DNA of 6,420 nt from positions 1 through 6,420 of the forward strand of contig JASFUX010000200.1 in NCBI GenBank assembly GCA_050050115.1, written 5' to 3'. This document shows positions 1 to 5,452 of this stretch, in pieces (position 1 is the stretch's first letter; every line of letters begins with the position of its first letter). Origin of the DNA: JASFUX01 sp050050115. GTDB taxonomy: Bacteria; Pseudomonadota; Alphaproteobacteria; Caulobacterales; Maricaulaceae. Made by a program: the position numbers and the translations under genes. The notes under the pieces are model-generated. The model saw nothing but the letters and a program-made list of their open reading frames with translations. It did not search any database and was not told the origin of the DNA.

Positions 1-77
1 AGATCGCTTGCGGCGAAGTAGAGGCCTTTCGACGTGCCGCCGCGCATCAAGGTCGCCGGGATCGCCTTCAAAGGCAT
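1..77 (-). CDS. PrpF-family isomerase, N-terminal fragment (probable 4-oxalomesaconate tautomerase)
   Basis: Only the first 25 codons lie in the window; the gene runs off the left edge. The start is ATG at 77-75, one base after the TGA of the aldolase gene, with a GGGGA ribosome-binding-like sequence five bases upstream inside the aldolase 3' end. Residues 6-19 read IPATLMRGGTSKGL and contain the MRGGTSKG signature near the N terminus of PrpF-family proteins (two-domain diaminopimelate-epimerase fold). Known members include the methylaconitate isomerase PrpF and the 4-oxalomesaconate tautomerases GalD and LigU. Family membership is clear from the motif. The specific function is inferred from the adjacent CHA aldolase, which acts two steps later in the protocatechuate 4,5-cleavage and gallate pathways. 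The alternative, a PrpF acting in the 2-methylcitrate cycle, is less likely because no prpC or acnD is seen, but the rest of this gene and its downstream neighbours lie outside the window. Confidence 0.85.
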   Translation of the reverse strand, partial: MPLKAIPATLMRGGTSKGLYFAASD

Positions 78-78
78 G

Positions 79-783
79 TCAGTCCCCGTCGTCCTTCTTG
101 AAGTCGGCTTGGTCGACGTACTTGAGACCCTTCTCGGCCAATCGTTCGCGCATGGAGTAGATGTCGAGGCCCAGCTCGCCGGCTTTCAATCGCTTGCGTG
201 TCGCCGCCTCTTTATCCTCGCGCGCTTTTGACTTGGCGAGGACGTCCTCAGCGTTCGCGCGCGGGACGACGCAGACGCCGTCGTCGTCCGCTACGATGAC
301 GTCGCCGGGGTGGATGAGCGCGCCGGCGCAGACCACGGGGACATTGACGCTGCCCAGGGTCTCCTTGACCGTGCCTTGCGCCGAGACGGCCTTCGACCAC
401 ACAGGAAAGCCGATCGCGGTGAGGTCTTTGACGTCGCGCACGCCGGCGTCGATGACGAGGCCGAGCACGCCGCGCGCCATCAGCGAGCTCGCAAGCAGCT
501 CGCCGAAGTAGCCCGTGTCGCAGTCCGACGTCGGCGCCACGACGAGCACGTCGCCTGCTTGGCACTGTTCGACCGCGACGTGGATCATCCAGTTGTCCGC
601 GGGGGGAATGGAGACGGTGACGGCGGGTCCTGCGATATGCGCGCCGGGATAGATCGGCCGCACATTCGGGGCGAGCAGGCCGGTACGGCCCTGCGCCTCG
701 TGCACGGTCGCGACGCCGAAGTCCTTGAACGCTGCGGCTGTCGTGGCGTCCGCGCGCTTGATGTTCTGAACGACGACGCCCAT
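79..783 (-). CDS. ligK: 4-carboxy-4-hydroxy-2-oxoadipate aldolase / oxaloacetate decarboxylase (LigK/GalC type, RraA-like fold)
   Basis: This 234-residue protein has the usual family length. These class II (divalent-metal) aldolases cleave CHA to pyruvate and oxaloacetate, often also act on 4-hydroxy-4-methyl-2-oxoglutarate, and can decarboxylate oxaloacetate. It is the last step of protocatechuate 4,5-cleavage and gallate catabolism, in the cytoplasm. Visible hallmarks are VATVHEAQGRTG (residues 24-35), DNWMIHVAVEQCQ (63-75), the GELLAS loop (94-99) and VIDAGVRD (110-117). E95-X20-R116-D117 matches the family's acidic-X20-Arg-Asp active-site pattern; Arg binds the pyruvyl group and Asp holds the metal. 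GALIHPGDVIVADDDGV spans 154-170, and the C terminus (about 180-215) is helical and charged. The match to LigK-like enzymes is much closer than to RNase regulator RraA itself, which is shorter (about 160 residues). The ATG is preceded by GGAGGAG. The gene overlaps nothing upstream, and the PrpF-family start lies one base downstream, so the two are almost certainly co-transcribed. Confidence 0.93.
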   Translation of the reverse strand: MGVVVQNIKRADATTAAAFKDFGVATVHEAQGRTGLLAPNVRPIYPGAHIAGPAVTVSIPPADNWMIHVAVEQCQAGDVLVVAPTSDCDTGYFGELLASSLMARGVLGLVIDAGVRDVKDLTAIGFPVWSKAVSAQGTVKETLGSVNVPVVCAGALIHPGDVIVADDDGVCVVPRANAEDVLAKSKAREDKEAATRKRLKAGELGLDIYSMRERLAEKGLKYVDQADFKKDDGD

Positions 784-792
784 GTGCGTCCG

Positions 793-799
793 CTCCTCC
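793..799 (-). promoter_or_regulatory. Ribosome binding site of the aldolase gene
   Basis: On the minus strand this reads GGAGGAG, nine bases before the ATG at 783. It supports that start over the longer overlapping frames that open further upstream. Confidence 0.75.
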
Positions 800-810
800 G
801 CAGCTCATTG

Positions 811-828
811 GTCTTTTGAAGACTTCAA
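811..828. promoter_or_regulatory. Two overlapping palindromes upstream of the aldolase (possible operator)
   Basis: The plus strand carries TTGAAG-A-CTTCAA (816-828), a perfect 6-1-6 inverted repeat. Overlapping it is GTCTT-TTG-AAGAC (811-823), a perfect 5-3-5 inverted repeat. They sit 28-45 bases upstream of the aldolase ATG, just ahead of the ribosome binding site. Short, symmetric, AT-rich repeats here fit a repressor or activator site (for instance for a GntR-, IclR- or LysR-type regulator common in aromatic catabolism), but no regulator gene is in the window and the binding protein cannot be named. Confidence 0.35.
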
Positions 829-870
829 TCGCGCGCGAGGGCGGAAAACGCCAATCAGAAATGAGGTTGG

Positions 871-902
871 GATATAAGTTTTTGCTAAGTTTAATCACTC
901 AA
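871..902 (-). promoter_or_regulatory. Possible promoter for the aldolase-PrpF operon
   Basis: This is a locally AT-rich stretch in otherwise very GC-rich DNA. On the minus strand, TTGAGT (902-897) could be a -35 and TTATAT (877-872) a -10, with a 19-base spacer that is longer than ideal. The region lies between the hairpin that ends the Mo-enzyme operon and the overlapping palindromes, about 90 bases before the aldolase ATG. Support is positional and compositional only. Confidence 0.3.
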
Positions 903-910
903 GGGCGGCC

Positions 911-945
911 GGGGATCCCCTCACCGGAACGGAGAGAGGATCCCC
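911..945 (-). terminator. Hairpin after the molybdopterin subunit gene (terminator or mRNA-stabilising stem-loop)
   Basis: GGGGATCC (911-918) pairs with GGATCCCC (938-945). After one mismatch (919/937) the stem continues CTC (920-922) with GAG (934-936), leaving an 11-base loop at 923-933. The stem begins seven bases after the TAA of the large-subunit gene. In the transcript direction it is followed by GGCCGCCC, not by a T-tract, so it is not a textbook intrinsic terminator. It may act with Rho or protect the 3' end. It suggests a break between the Mo-enzyme operon and the aldolase unit. Confidence 0.5.
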
Positions 946-951
946 TGGGGC

Positions 952-3276
952 TTAACCCATAGCCGCGAGTACGGCCTCGGGCCGGATCGGCAGGTCGCGG
1001 ACGCGTGCGCCGACGGCGGCGAAGATCGCGTTGCCGATCGCCGGGGCGACCACGGTGGTTGCGGGCTCGCCCATGCCGACGGGATCTTCCGTGCTGTCCA
1101 TCAGCTCGATCTCCAACGCGGGGACGTCGCTCATTCTGAGCGGCGTATAGGCGTTCAGGTTGCGCTCGCGCACCTGACCGGCTTCGAACCGCGCGCCCTC
1201 GTGCAGCGCCATCGACAGGCCCCAAAGCGCCGCGCCCTGGGCCTGCGCCATCGCGCCGTCGGGGTGGACCACGGTGCCGCAGTCGATGGCGAGGGAGAGC
1301 TTCTCGCAGGTCACCCGGCCAGTGTCGCGGTCGACGCGGACGCGGGCGACGCAGGCGGTCCAGGTCGGCATCGCCCGTTCCTGGCCATAGGTCGTTGCGA
1401 TCCCGAGGCCGGTGTCGGCCGGCAGATCGGACGCGCCCCAACCGCCCAGCTCCGCGGCGCGCTGCAGCACCGCGGCTTGGCGCGACGCCCCGCCGACAGC
1501 GTAGGGCGCCGAGCCGGCGTTGTCGCCTTGGGCCGTCAAGTGAGCGAGGCGGAACTCGACCGGATCGGCGCCGATCGAATGGGCGGCTTCGTCAAGAAAG
1601 CTCTCAAGCGCCCAGTTCACCCAGCCCGCACCGACCGAGCGCAGCCAGCCGGGACGGAACGTCTGATTCGCCAGCGGAATGTTCACCGCGCGCAGACGTT
1701 GGTGCGCGAAGTCATACCAGTGGTTCGCGCCCTGGATAGCGAACGGGTCGTAGGGCGTTCCGTTGAGACCTGGCGGCATGAAGAAGGGCGCCATCGCCTG
1801 GGTCGGCCAACCGGCTGCGGCGTGATGCTCCATCCCGACCGGGTTGCTCTCCGCGTCGAAGGCCATGCGCACGCGCTGCACCGACGGCGAGCGCACCGAG
1901 TCGAACCGGCTGTCGTCCTCGCGCGTCAGCACCAGCTTCACCGGCCGGCCGAGCGCCTTGGACGCCAGCGCCGCGGGCACGGCGTAGTCGCCGTTCAGGC
2001 GTCGGCCGAAGCCGCCGCCGATCGAATAGGTGCGCATCACGATGTCGGATTCGGGAACTTCCAGCGCTTGCGCCAGCCACGGCAGCACCAGTGATTGCCA
2101 TTGGTTGCCGGTATGTATCTCCCAGCGGCCGTCGTCGGTCTGGAAGGCGGTGGCGTTCACCGGCTCGAGCTGGAAGTGAAGCACCGTGGACGTCGTATAG
2201 TCCGCTTCGAACACTCGTTCGGCGCTCTCGAACGCCGCATCGACACCATCGTCGTTGACCACGAGGCCGCCGGCGGTCGCATCGGCGATCTGCTGGCGGC
2301 CGGCTTCGAGGAGGTCGTCTTCGGAGACCTCCGCAGTGTCGCCCGGCGTCCAGTCGACCACGACCCGCTGCGACGCGGCGAGGGCGGCCGGGAAGCTCTC
2401 GGCGATTACCACGGCCCAGCCCGGAACGGTGCCGGACGGGTCTTCGAGCGCGATCGTCTGCAGATAGCCCGGCACGTCGCGCGCGGCGCTGTCGTCGATC
2501 GAATTGATGCTCGACCCGTGGCGCGTCGGCGGGAGCAGCGGGCGGGCGTAGACCATGCCCTCGATCTCGGCGTCGATGCCGTAGACCGTGGTCCCGTCGG
2601 TCTTTGCAGGCACGTCGATCGCCTGGGTTTCGCGGCCGACAAGCGTGCGCGCGCTCGCCGGCTTGACCGGCATGCCGGCCAGCTCGTCGGCGGTGAAGAC
2701 CTTGGAGACGTCGCCGCGCTGGATGATCTCGGCGTAGGTGAGGGTCTGACCGCCGCCGCTCACCGTGCTGTTGGCCGCCGTGCAGTCCTCGGGCGCGACG
2801 TCGAGCAGCACCGCGGCCGCCTCGATCAGCGCCGTGCGGCCGGCCGCGCCGGCTTGCGACAGGATCGGGAAGTTCTGCCACACAGACCAGCTGCCGCCGG
2901 TGACCATCAGACCCCACTTCGGATCGGAGTCGACAAGGTTGATCCGCACGTCGTCCCAATTCGCTTCAAGCTCTTCGGCGACGATGCGGGCGAGCGACGT
3001 GCCCACGTGCTGTCCCATCTCGGCTTCGGCGATGTTGACGGTGACGATCCCCTCGGCGTCGATCGAATACCAGATGGTCGGCTCGAAGGCGCCCGCGGCG
3101 ATCGCCTCTTCGGCGGCGCGGACCTTTTGGCTGGCCGAGACGAAGGCGGCGGTGACGCCTGCGCCGGCCGCGGCGCCGATCAGGAAGCCGCGGCGGGAGA
3201 GAGCGGGAAGCTCCGGCGCGCCGAGACCGGCGGGGCGGGACTTCAGAAGGGCGGAGATGGAGACGTCGGCGCTCAT
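952..3276 (-). CDS. Molybdopterin-binding large subunit of a xanthine-dehydrogenase-family hydroxylase (IorB/AldH-like), Tat-exported
   Basis: This 774-residue protein is the catalytic subunit, which hydroxylates an aldehyde or N-heteroaromatic substrate with water-derived oxygen at a molybdenum centre. The N terminus carries a twin-arginine signal: SRRGFLIG at residues 27-34, then an Ala/Gly/Val-rich hydrophobic stretch to about 45 and a likely cleavage after VRA (52-54). The mature protein would therefore be periplasmic. Family landmarks are EMGQHVGTSLARIVAEEL (86-103), TGGSWSVW (126-133), QLEPVNATA (369-377), the cofactor-contacting GGGFGRR (420-426), RPGWLRSVG (541-549) and GMGEPAT (734-740), whose E737 (codon 1068-1066) is the catalytic glutamate position. 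The ATG at 3276 overlaps the small-subunit stop as ATGA and has GAGGAGG seven bases upstream. The frame stays open 130 codons further upstream inside the small-subunit gene, but that part is a shadow. Closest named types are isoquinoline 1-oxidoreductase beta and the large subunits of three-part aldehyde dehydrogenases; the true substrate is unknown. Confidence 0.93.
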   Translation of the reverse strand: MSADVSISALLKSRPAGLGAPELPALSRRGFLIGAAAGAGVTAAFVSASQKVRAAEEAIAAGAFEPTIWYSIDAEGIVTVNIAEAEMGQHVGTSLARIVAEELEANWDDVRINLVDSDPKWGLMVTGGSWSVWQNFPILSQAGAAGRTALIEAAAVLLDVAPEDCTAANSTVSGGGQTLTYAEIIQRGDVSKVFTADELAGMPVKPASARTLVGRETQAIDVPAKTDGTTVYGIDAEIEGMVYARPLLPPTRHGSSINSIDDSAARDVPGYLQTIALEDPSGTVPGWAVVIAESFPAALAASQRVVVDWTPGDTAEVSEDDLLEAGRQQIADATAGGLVVNDDGVDAAFESAERVFEADYTTSTVLHFQLEPVNATAFQTDDGRWEIHTGNQWQSLVLPWLAQALEVPESDIVMRTYSIGGGFGRRLNGDYAVPAALASKALGRPVKLVLTREDDSRFDSVRSPSVQRVRMAFDAESNPVGMEHHAAAGWPTQAMAPFFMPPGLNGTPYDPFAIQGANHWYDFAHQRLRAVNIPLANQTFRPGWLRSVGAGWVNWALESFLDEAAHSIGADPVEFRLAHLTAQGDNAGSAPYAVGGASRQAAVLQRAAELGGWGASDLPADTGLGIATTYGQERAMPTWTACVARVRVDRDTGRVTCEKLSLAIDCGTVVHPDGAMAQAQGAALWGLSMALHEGARFEAGQVRERNLNAYTPLRMSDVPALEIELMDSTEDPVGMGEPATTVVAPAIGNAIFAAVGARVRDLPIRPEAVLAAMG

Positions 3277-3731
3277 GATCCGGCCTCCTCTGCGGCCAGT
3301 TTGATGGCGGCGCGGATGCGGTCGTAGGTCATGCAGCGGCAGAGGTTGCCGCTCATCGCCGCGTCGATCTCGGCGTCGGTGGGATTGGGGATGTCGGCGA
3401 GCAGCGAGGCGGCCTGCATGATCTGGCCGGACTGGCAGTAGCCGCACTGCGGCGTCTGGGTTTCGACCCAGGCGCGTTGCAGCGGATGCTGGCCGTTCGG
3501 ATCGAGCCCCTCGATGGTGGTCACCTCGGCGCCGGCGACGTCTTGGACGCGCGTGACGCAAGAGCGGATCGCGCGACCGTCGACGTGCACCGTGCAGGCG
3601 CCGCAGAGGCCGATGCCGCAGCCGTACTTGGAGCCTTTGAGGCCCAGCTCGTCGCGGATCACCCACAAGAGAGGGGTGTCCTCCGGCGAGGCCGTTTCGA
3701 CGGATCGGCCGTTCAGGACAAACTCAGTCAT
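3273..3731 (-). CDS. [2Fe-2S] small subunit of a molybdenum hydroxylase (IorA/AldG-like)
   Basis: This 152-residue protein carries electrons from the Mo centre to the cytochrome. It has the standard two-cluster layout. The plant-ferredoxin-like domain has C38, C43, C46 and C58 (CGIGLCGAC then SC), and the helical C-terminal domain has C96 and C99 (CGYC) plus C131 and C133 (CRC). All eight ligand cysteines are present and the length is normal. No signal peptide is visible, whereas the large subunit has a Tat signal, so it is presumably folded, loaded with clusters and exported as a passenger of its partner. The ATG at 3731 has GGAGG ten bases upstream. The gene lies 93 bases downstream of the cytochrome gene and overlaps the large subunit by ATGA, which implies translational coupling. 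No FAD-binding subunit is encoded next to it, consistent with electrons going to cytochrome c rather than NAD. Confidence 0.95.
   Translation of the reverse strand: MTEFVLNGRSVETASPEDTPLLWVIRDELGLKGSKYGCGIGLCGACTVHVDGRAIRSCVTRVQDVAGAEVTTIEGLDPNGQHPLQRAWVETQTPQCGYCQSGQIMQAASLLADIPNPTDAEIDAAMSGNLCRCMTYDRIRAAIKLAAEEAGS
3284..3290 (-). promoter_or_regulatory. Ribosome binding site of the molybdopterin subunit gene
   Basis: This reads GAGGAGG on the minus strand, seven bases before the ATG at 3276 and inside the last codons of the small-subunit gene. It fixes the start at the ATGA overlap and gives the complete Tat signal peptide. Confidence 0.75.
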
Positions 3732-3740
3732 CGGACTAGA

Positions 3741-3745
3741 CCTCC
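3741..3745 (-). promoter_or_regulatory. Ribosome binding site of the 2Fe-2S subunit gene
   Basis: This reads GGAGG on the minus strand, ten bases before the ATG at 3731. It lies in the 93-base gap after the cytochrome gene. No promoter or terminator is apparent in that gap, so the three genes look like one transcript. Confidence 0.65.
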
Positions 3746-3824
3746 GTTAAACGATATCCCCTGCGATCGCGTCCCCTCTGCGTTTCTTCTCTAGGGCTTT
3801 CCTCCCGGTTTCTTCGACCCAGCC

Positions 3825-5123
3825 TTAGTGGCTTTCTTCCATGTGATGGTCCTCGACCCGCGCGGCCAGGTTCGCCCAGTCGCCGGACGATCCGTCGGCG
3901 TAGACCGCGCGCAGGTAGGCCGCGATGTCGGCGACGTCTTGGTCGGTCAGCAGGAAGTCGAACGCCGGCATCTCAACAGACGGATGGCCGTCGGGGATCG
4001 ACACGCCCTCGAGCACGGCGTGCAGGAACATCGTCGGATCGGGCCCGGTGATCGCGCTGTTGAGCGCCAGCTCCGGGCGCAGCTCGCTCGGCGCGCCGGG
4101 GCGGTTGAAGTGGCATGAGGCGCAGTAGGAGACATAGAGCTGTCGGCCGCGCGCTTCGGACTCGCCGAGCTCGTCCTCGCCGGCGGCCATGGACGCCGCG
4201 GCGATCTCTTCGGCCGGGATCGCTTCGGGCGCGCCGAAGCGATCGGACAAGTAGACGGCGATTGCGCGAACGTCGTCGTCGGGCAGCGCGGCGAGGCCTT
4301 CGTGGACGACCTCCGACATCGAGCCGACGGCGACCCCGTGCAGCGGGCTGGCGCCGGTTCTCAGGTAGGCTTCGAGATCGTCGGCGGTCCAGGGCAGCGG
4401 CGCGTCCGGATCGGCGTTGATCGCCGGCGCGTACCAGCCGTTGATGAAGTTCCCCGCATAGGCCTGCGCGCCGTCTTGGACGGCGCCGAGGCCGTTGCGC
4501 GGGCTGTGGCACGCCGCGCAGTGACCGAGGCCCTCGGCGAGATAGGCGCCGCGGTTCCACACATCGTCTTTGTCCGGATCGGCCGCGTAGGTCCCGCCGC
4601 TGAAGTTGAGCAGCTTCCAGCCGCCTTGTAATGCGCGGACGGAGTAGGGGAACGGCAGCTCGTTCGCCGACGGGGTGTTGTCGACCGGGTCGATCGTCAT
4701 GAAGTAGGCGTAGAGCGCGCCGACGTCTTCATCGCTGAGCAGGGTGAAGTGCGTGTAGGGCATCGCGGGCAGGAGCTGCGCGCCGTCGCGGCGCACGCCG
4801 TCCCTGAGCGCGCGCGCGAAGGCGTCTTGCGACCATCGGCCGATCCCGCTGTCGGGGTGGGGCGTGATGTTGGTCGAATAGATCGTGCCGAAATCGGTTT
4901 CGATCGCATAGCCGCCGGCGAAGGCGCCGTTGTCGGCCGTATGGCAGGAGGCGCAGTTGCCGGCCGCCGCGAGCTGGGCGCCGCGCTCGACCACGTCGGC
5001 GGAGAAGTCCGAAGCCGCCGGCGGATCGATCGGCGCGAGCGTCGGCCGCCATGCAAGCGCAAAGAGTACAATTCCCCCGACGATGATGATCGCCGCGACG
5101 CCAATGAGGGCTCGCTTGAGCAT
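3825..5123 (-). CDS. Membrane-anchored triheme cytochrome c, electron-acceptor subunit of the molybdenum dehydrogenase
   Basis: This 432-residue protein has one N-terminal hydrophobic segment (residues about 5-25, after MLKR), which is an uncleaved anchor or signal, and three cytochrome c domains facing the periplasm. Heme attachment motifs are CASCH (57-61), CAACH (202-206) and CASCH (334-338). Likely axial methionines are M121 (LPAMPY), M269 (VGSMSE) and M385 (VEMPAF), one per domain. This is the architecture of the cytochrome subunits of membrane alcohol and aldehyde dehydrogenases (AdhB/AldF) and of the cytochrome part of nicotinate dehydrogenase, which pass electrons to quinone or a terminal oxidase. 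An in-frame GTG at 5141 would add six residues but has no ribosome binding site. The ATG at 5123 has GGGAGG five bases upstream and gives a standard signal, so it was chosen. The C terminus ends in EDHHMEESH, a short His/Glu-rich tail of unknown role. It is the first gene of the three-gene Mo-enzyme operon. Confidence 0.93.
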   Translation of the reverse strand: MLKRALIGVAAIIIVGGIVLFALAWRPTLAPIDPPAASDFSADVVERGAQLAAAGNCASCHTADNGAFAGGYAIETDFGTIYSTNITPHPDSGIGRWSQDAFARALRDGVRRDGAQLLPAMPYTHFTLLSDEDVGALYAYFMTIDPVDNTPSANELPFPYSVRALQGGWKLLNFSGGTYAADPDKDDVWNRGAYLAEGLGHCAACHSPRNGLGAVQDGAQAYAGNFINGWYAPAINADPDAPLPWTADDLEAYLRTGASPLHGVAVGSMSEVVHEGLAALPDDDVRAIAVYLSDRFGAPEAIPAEEIAAASMAAGEDELGESEARGRQLYVSYCASCHFNRPGAPSELRPELALNSAITGPDPTMFLHAVLEGVSIPDGHPSVEMPAFDFLLTDQDVADIAAYLRAVYADGSSGDWANLAARVEDHHMEESH

Positions 5124-5128
5124 GTCGT

Positions 5129-5134
5129 CCTCCC
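5129..5134 (-). promoter_or_regulatory. Ribosome binding site of the cytochrome c gene
   Basis: This reads GGGAGG on the minus strand, five bases before the ATG at 5123. It decides between this start and the in-frame GTG at 5141, which lacks such a site. Confidence 0.7.
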
Positions 5135-5164
5135 ATCCCACACAACAACAGCCCGGTGTTCTTG

Positions 5165-5202
5165 GCCGGACACTAACACAAATTCACAGCGTGTCTTCCG
5201 GC
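5165..5202 (-). promoter_or_regulatory. Imperfect hairpin in the leader of the cytochrome-Mo-enzyme operon
   Basis: GCCGGACAC (5165-5173) pairs with GTGT (5191-5194) and CCGGC (5198-5202), with a three-base bulge (5195-5197) and a 17-base AT-rich loop. It lies about 40-80 bases before the cytochrome ATG. It could be a leader structure or a protein-binding site. Only base pairing supports it; no known riboswitch consensus was recognised. Confidence 0.25.
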
Positions 5203-5452
5203 TCCGGAGTTGCAATTAAGAAGCGATTGCGGGGCTGAAGAGACGATTCGCGTCCCCACTAAGGGAGCATTTCGAGCATCTCGACCGGTGCGAGCAACTA
5301 AACGAGCAGCGTGAGCATCGCTTCGGGCGGGACAAGCAAGAGCCTCCCGGCGAGGACCAAACGGACTTATCCGCCTCTTGCATGGTCCGCCGTATGCTGC
5401 GTGCGCGATTGACAGCGGCGACCTCGAGGGCGGCTCGCCGGACGTTCCCGTG

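Larger units (their letters stand above)
5124..5452. other. Gene-free stretch between malate synthase G and the cytochrome c operon
   Basis: These 329 bases hold the cytochrome ribosome binding site and leader hairpin. A short six-pair inverted repeat, CGGCGA/TCGCCG (5416-5421 and 5435-5440, 13-base loop), sits 13 bases beyond the malate synthase stop and could be a weak 3' structure; it has no T-tract. No convincing -35/-10 pair was found although the operon promoter should lie here. On the plus strand 5220-5456 is open without a usable start codon and includes five in-phase GAGCA repeats, described as a finding. No tRNA or intact gene was seen. Confidence 0.6.

Noticed and set aside
248..898. 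Minus-strand frame of 216 codons starting upstream of the aldolase
   Set aside because: It is an Arg-rich shadow in another frame of the aldolase gene; its codon use and composition do not resemble the real genes.
1574..3070. Repeated GATCGAAT words in the molybdopterin subunit gene (for example near 1574, 2020, 2498 and 3060)
   Set aside because: They fall within coding sequence at unrelated residues and reflect preferred codons, with no regular spacing or longer shared flanks.
1201..3327. Two long back-to-back plus-strand open frames (297 and 410 codons) opposite the molybdopterin subunit gene
   Set aside because: The proteins are Arg/Ala/Gly-rich with no recognisable domain, and they lie exactly antisense to a gene with clear family motifs. 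They are explained by the high-GC third-position bias, which removes stops from the opposite strand.
3277..3666. N-terminal extension of the large subunit by 130 codons
   Set aside because: The extra residues are Arg/Pro-rich, lie in another frame of the 2Fe-2S gene, and would bury the Tat signal internally. The ATGA-overlap start has a good ribosome binding site.
3763..3770. GCGATCGC palindrome between the cytochrome and 2Fe-2S genes
   Set aside because: It resembles the cyanobacterial HIP1 octamer, but a single copy in GC-rich DNA is expected by chance and the genes do not otherwise suggest a cyanobacterium.
5124..5141. GTG start for the cytochrome, adding six residues
   Set aside because: There is no Shine-Dalgarno sequence upstream of it, while the ATG at 5123 has GGGAGG five bases upstream and gives a normal signal/anchor sequence.
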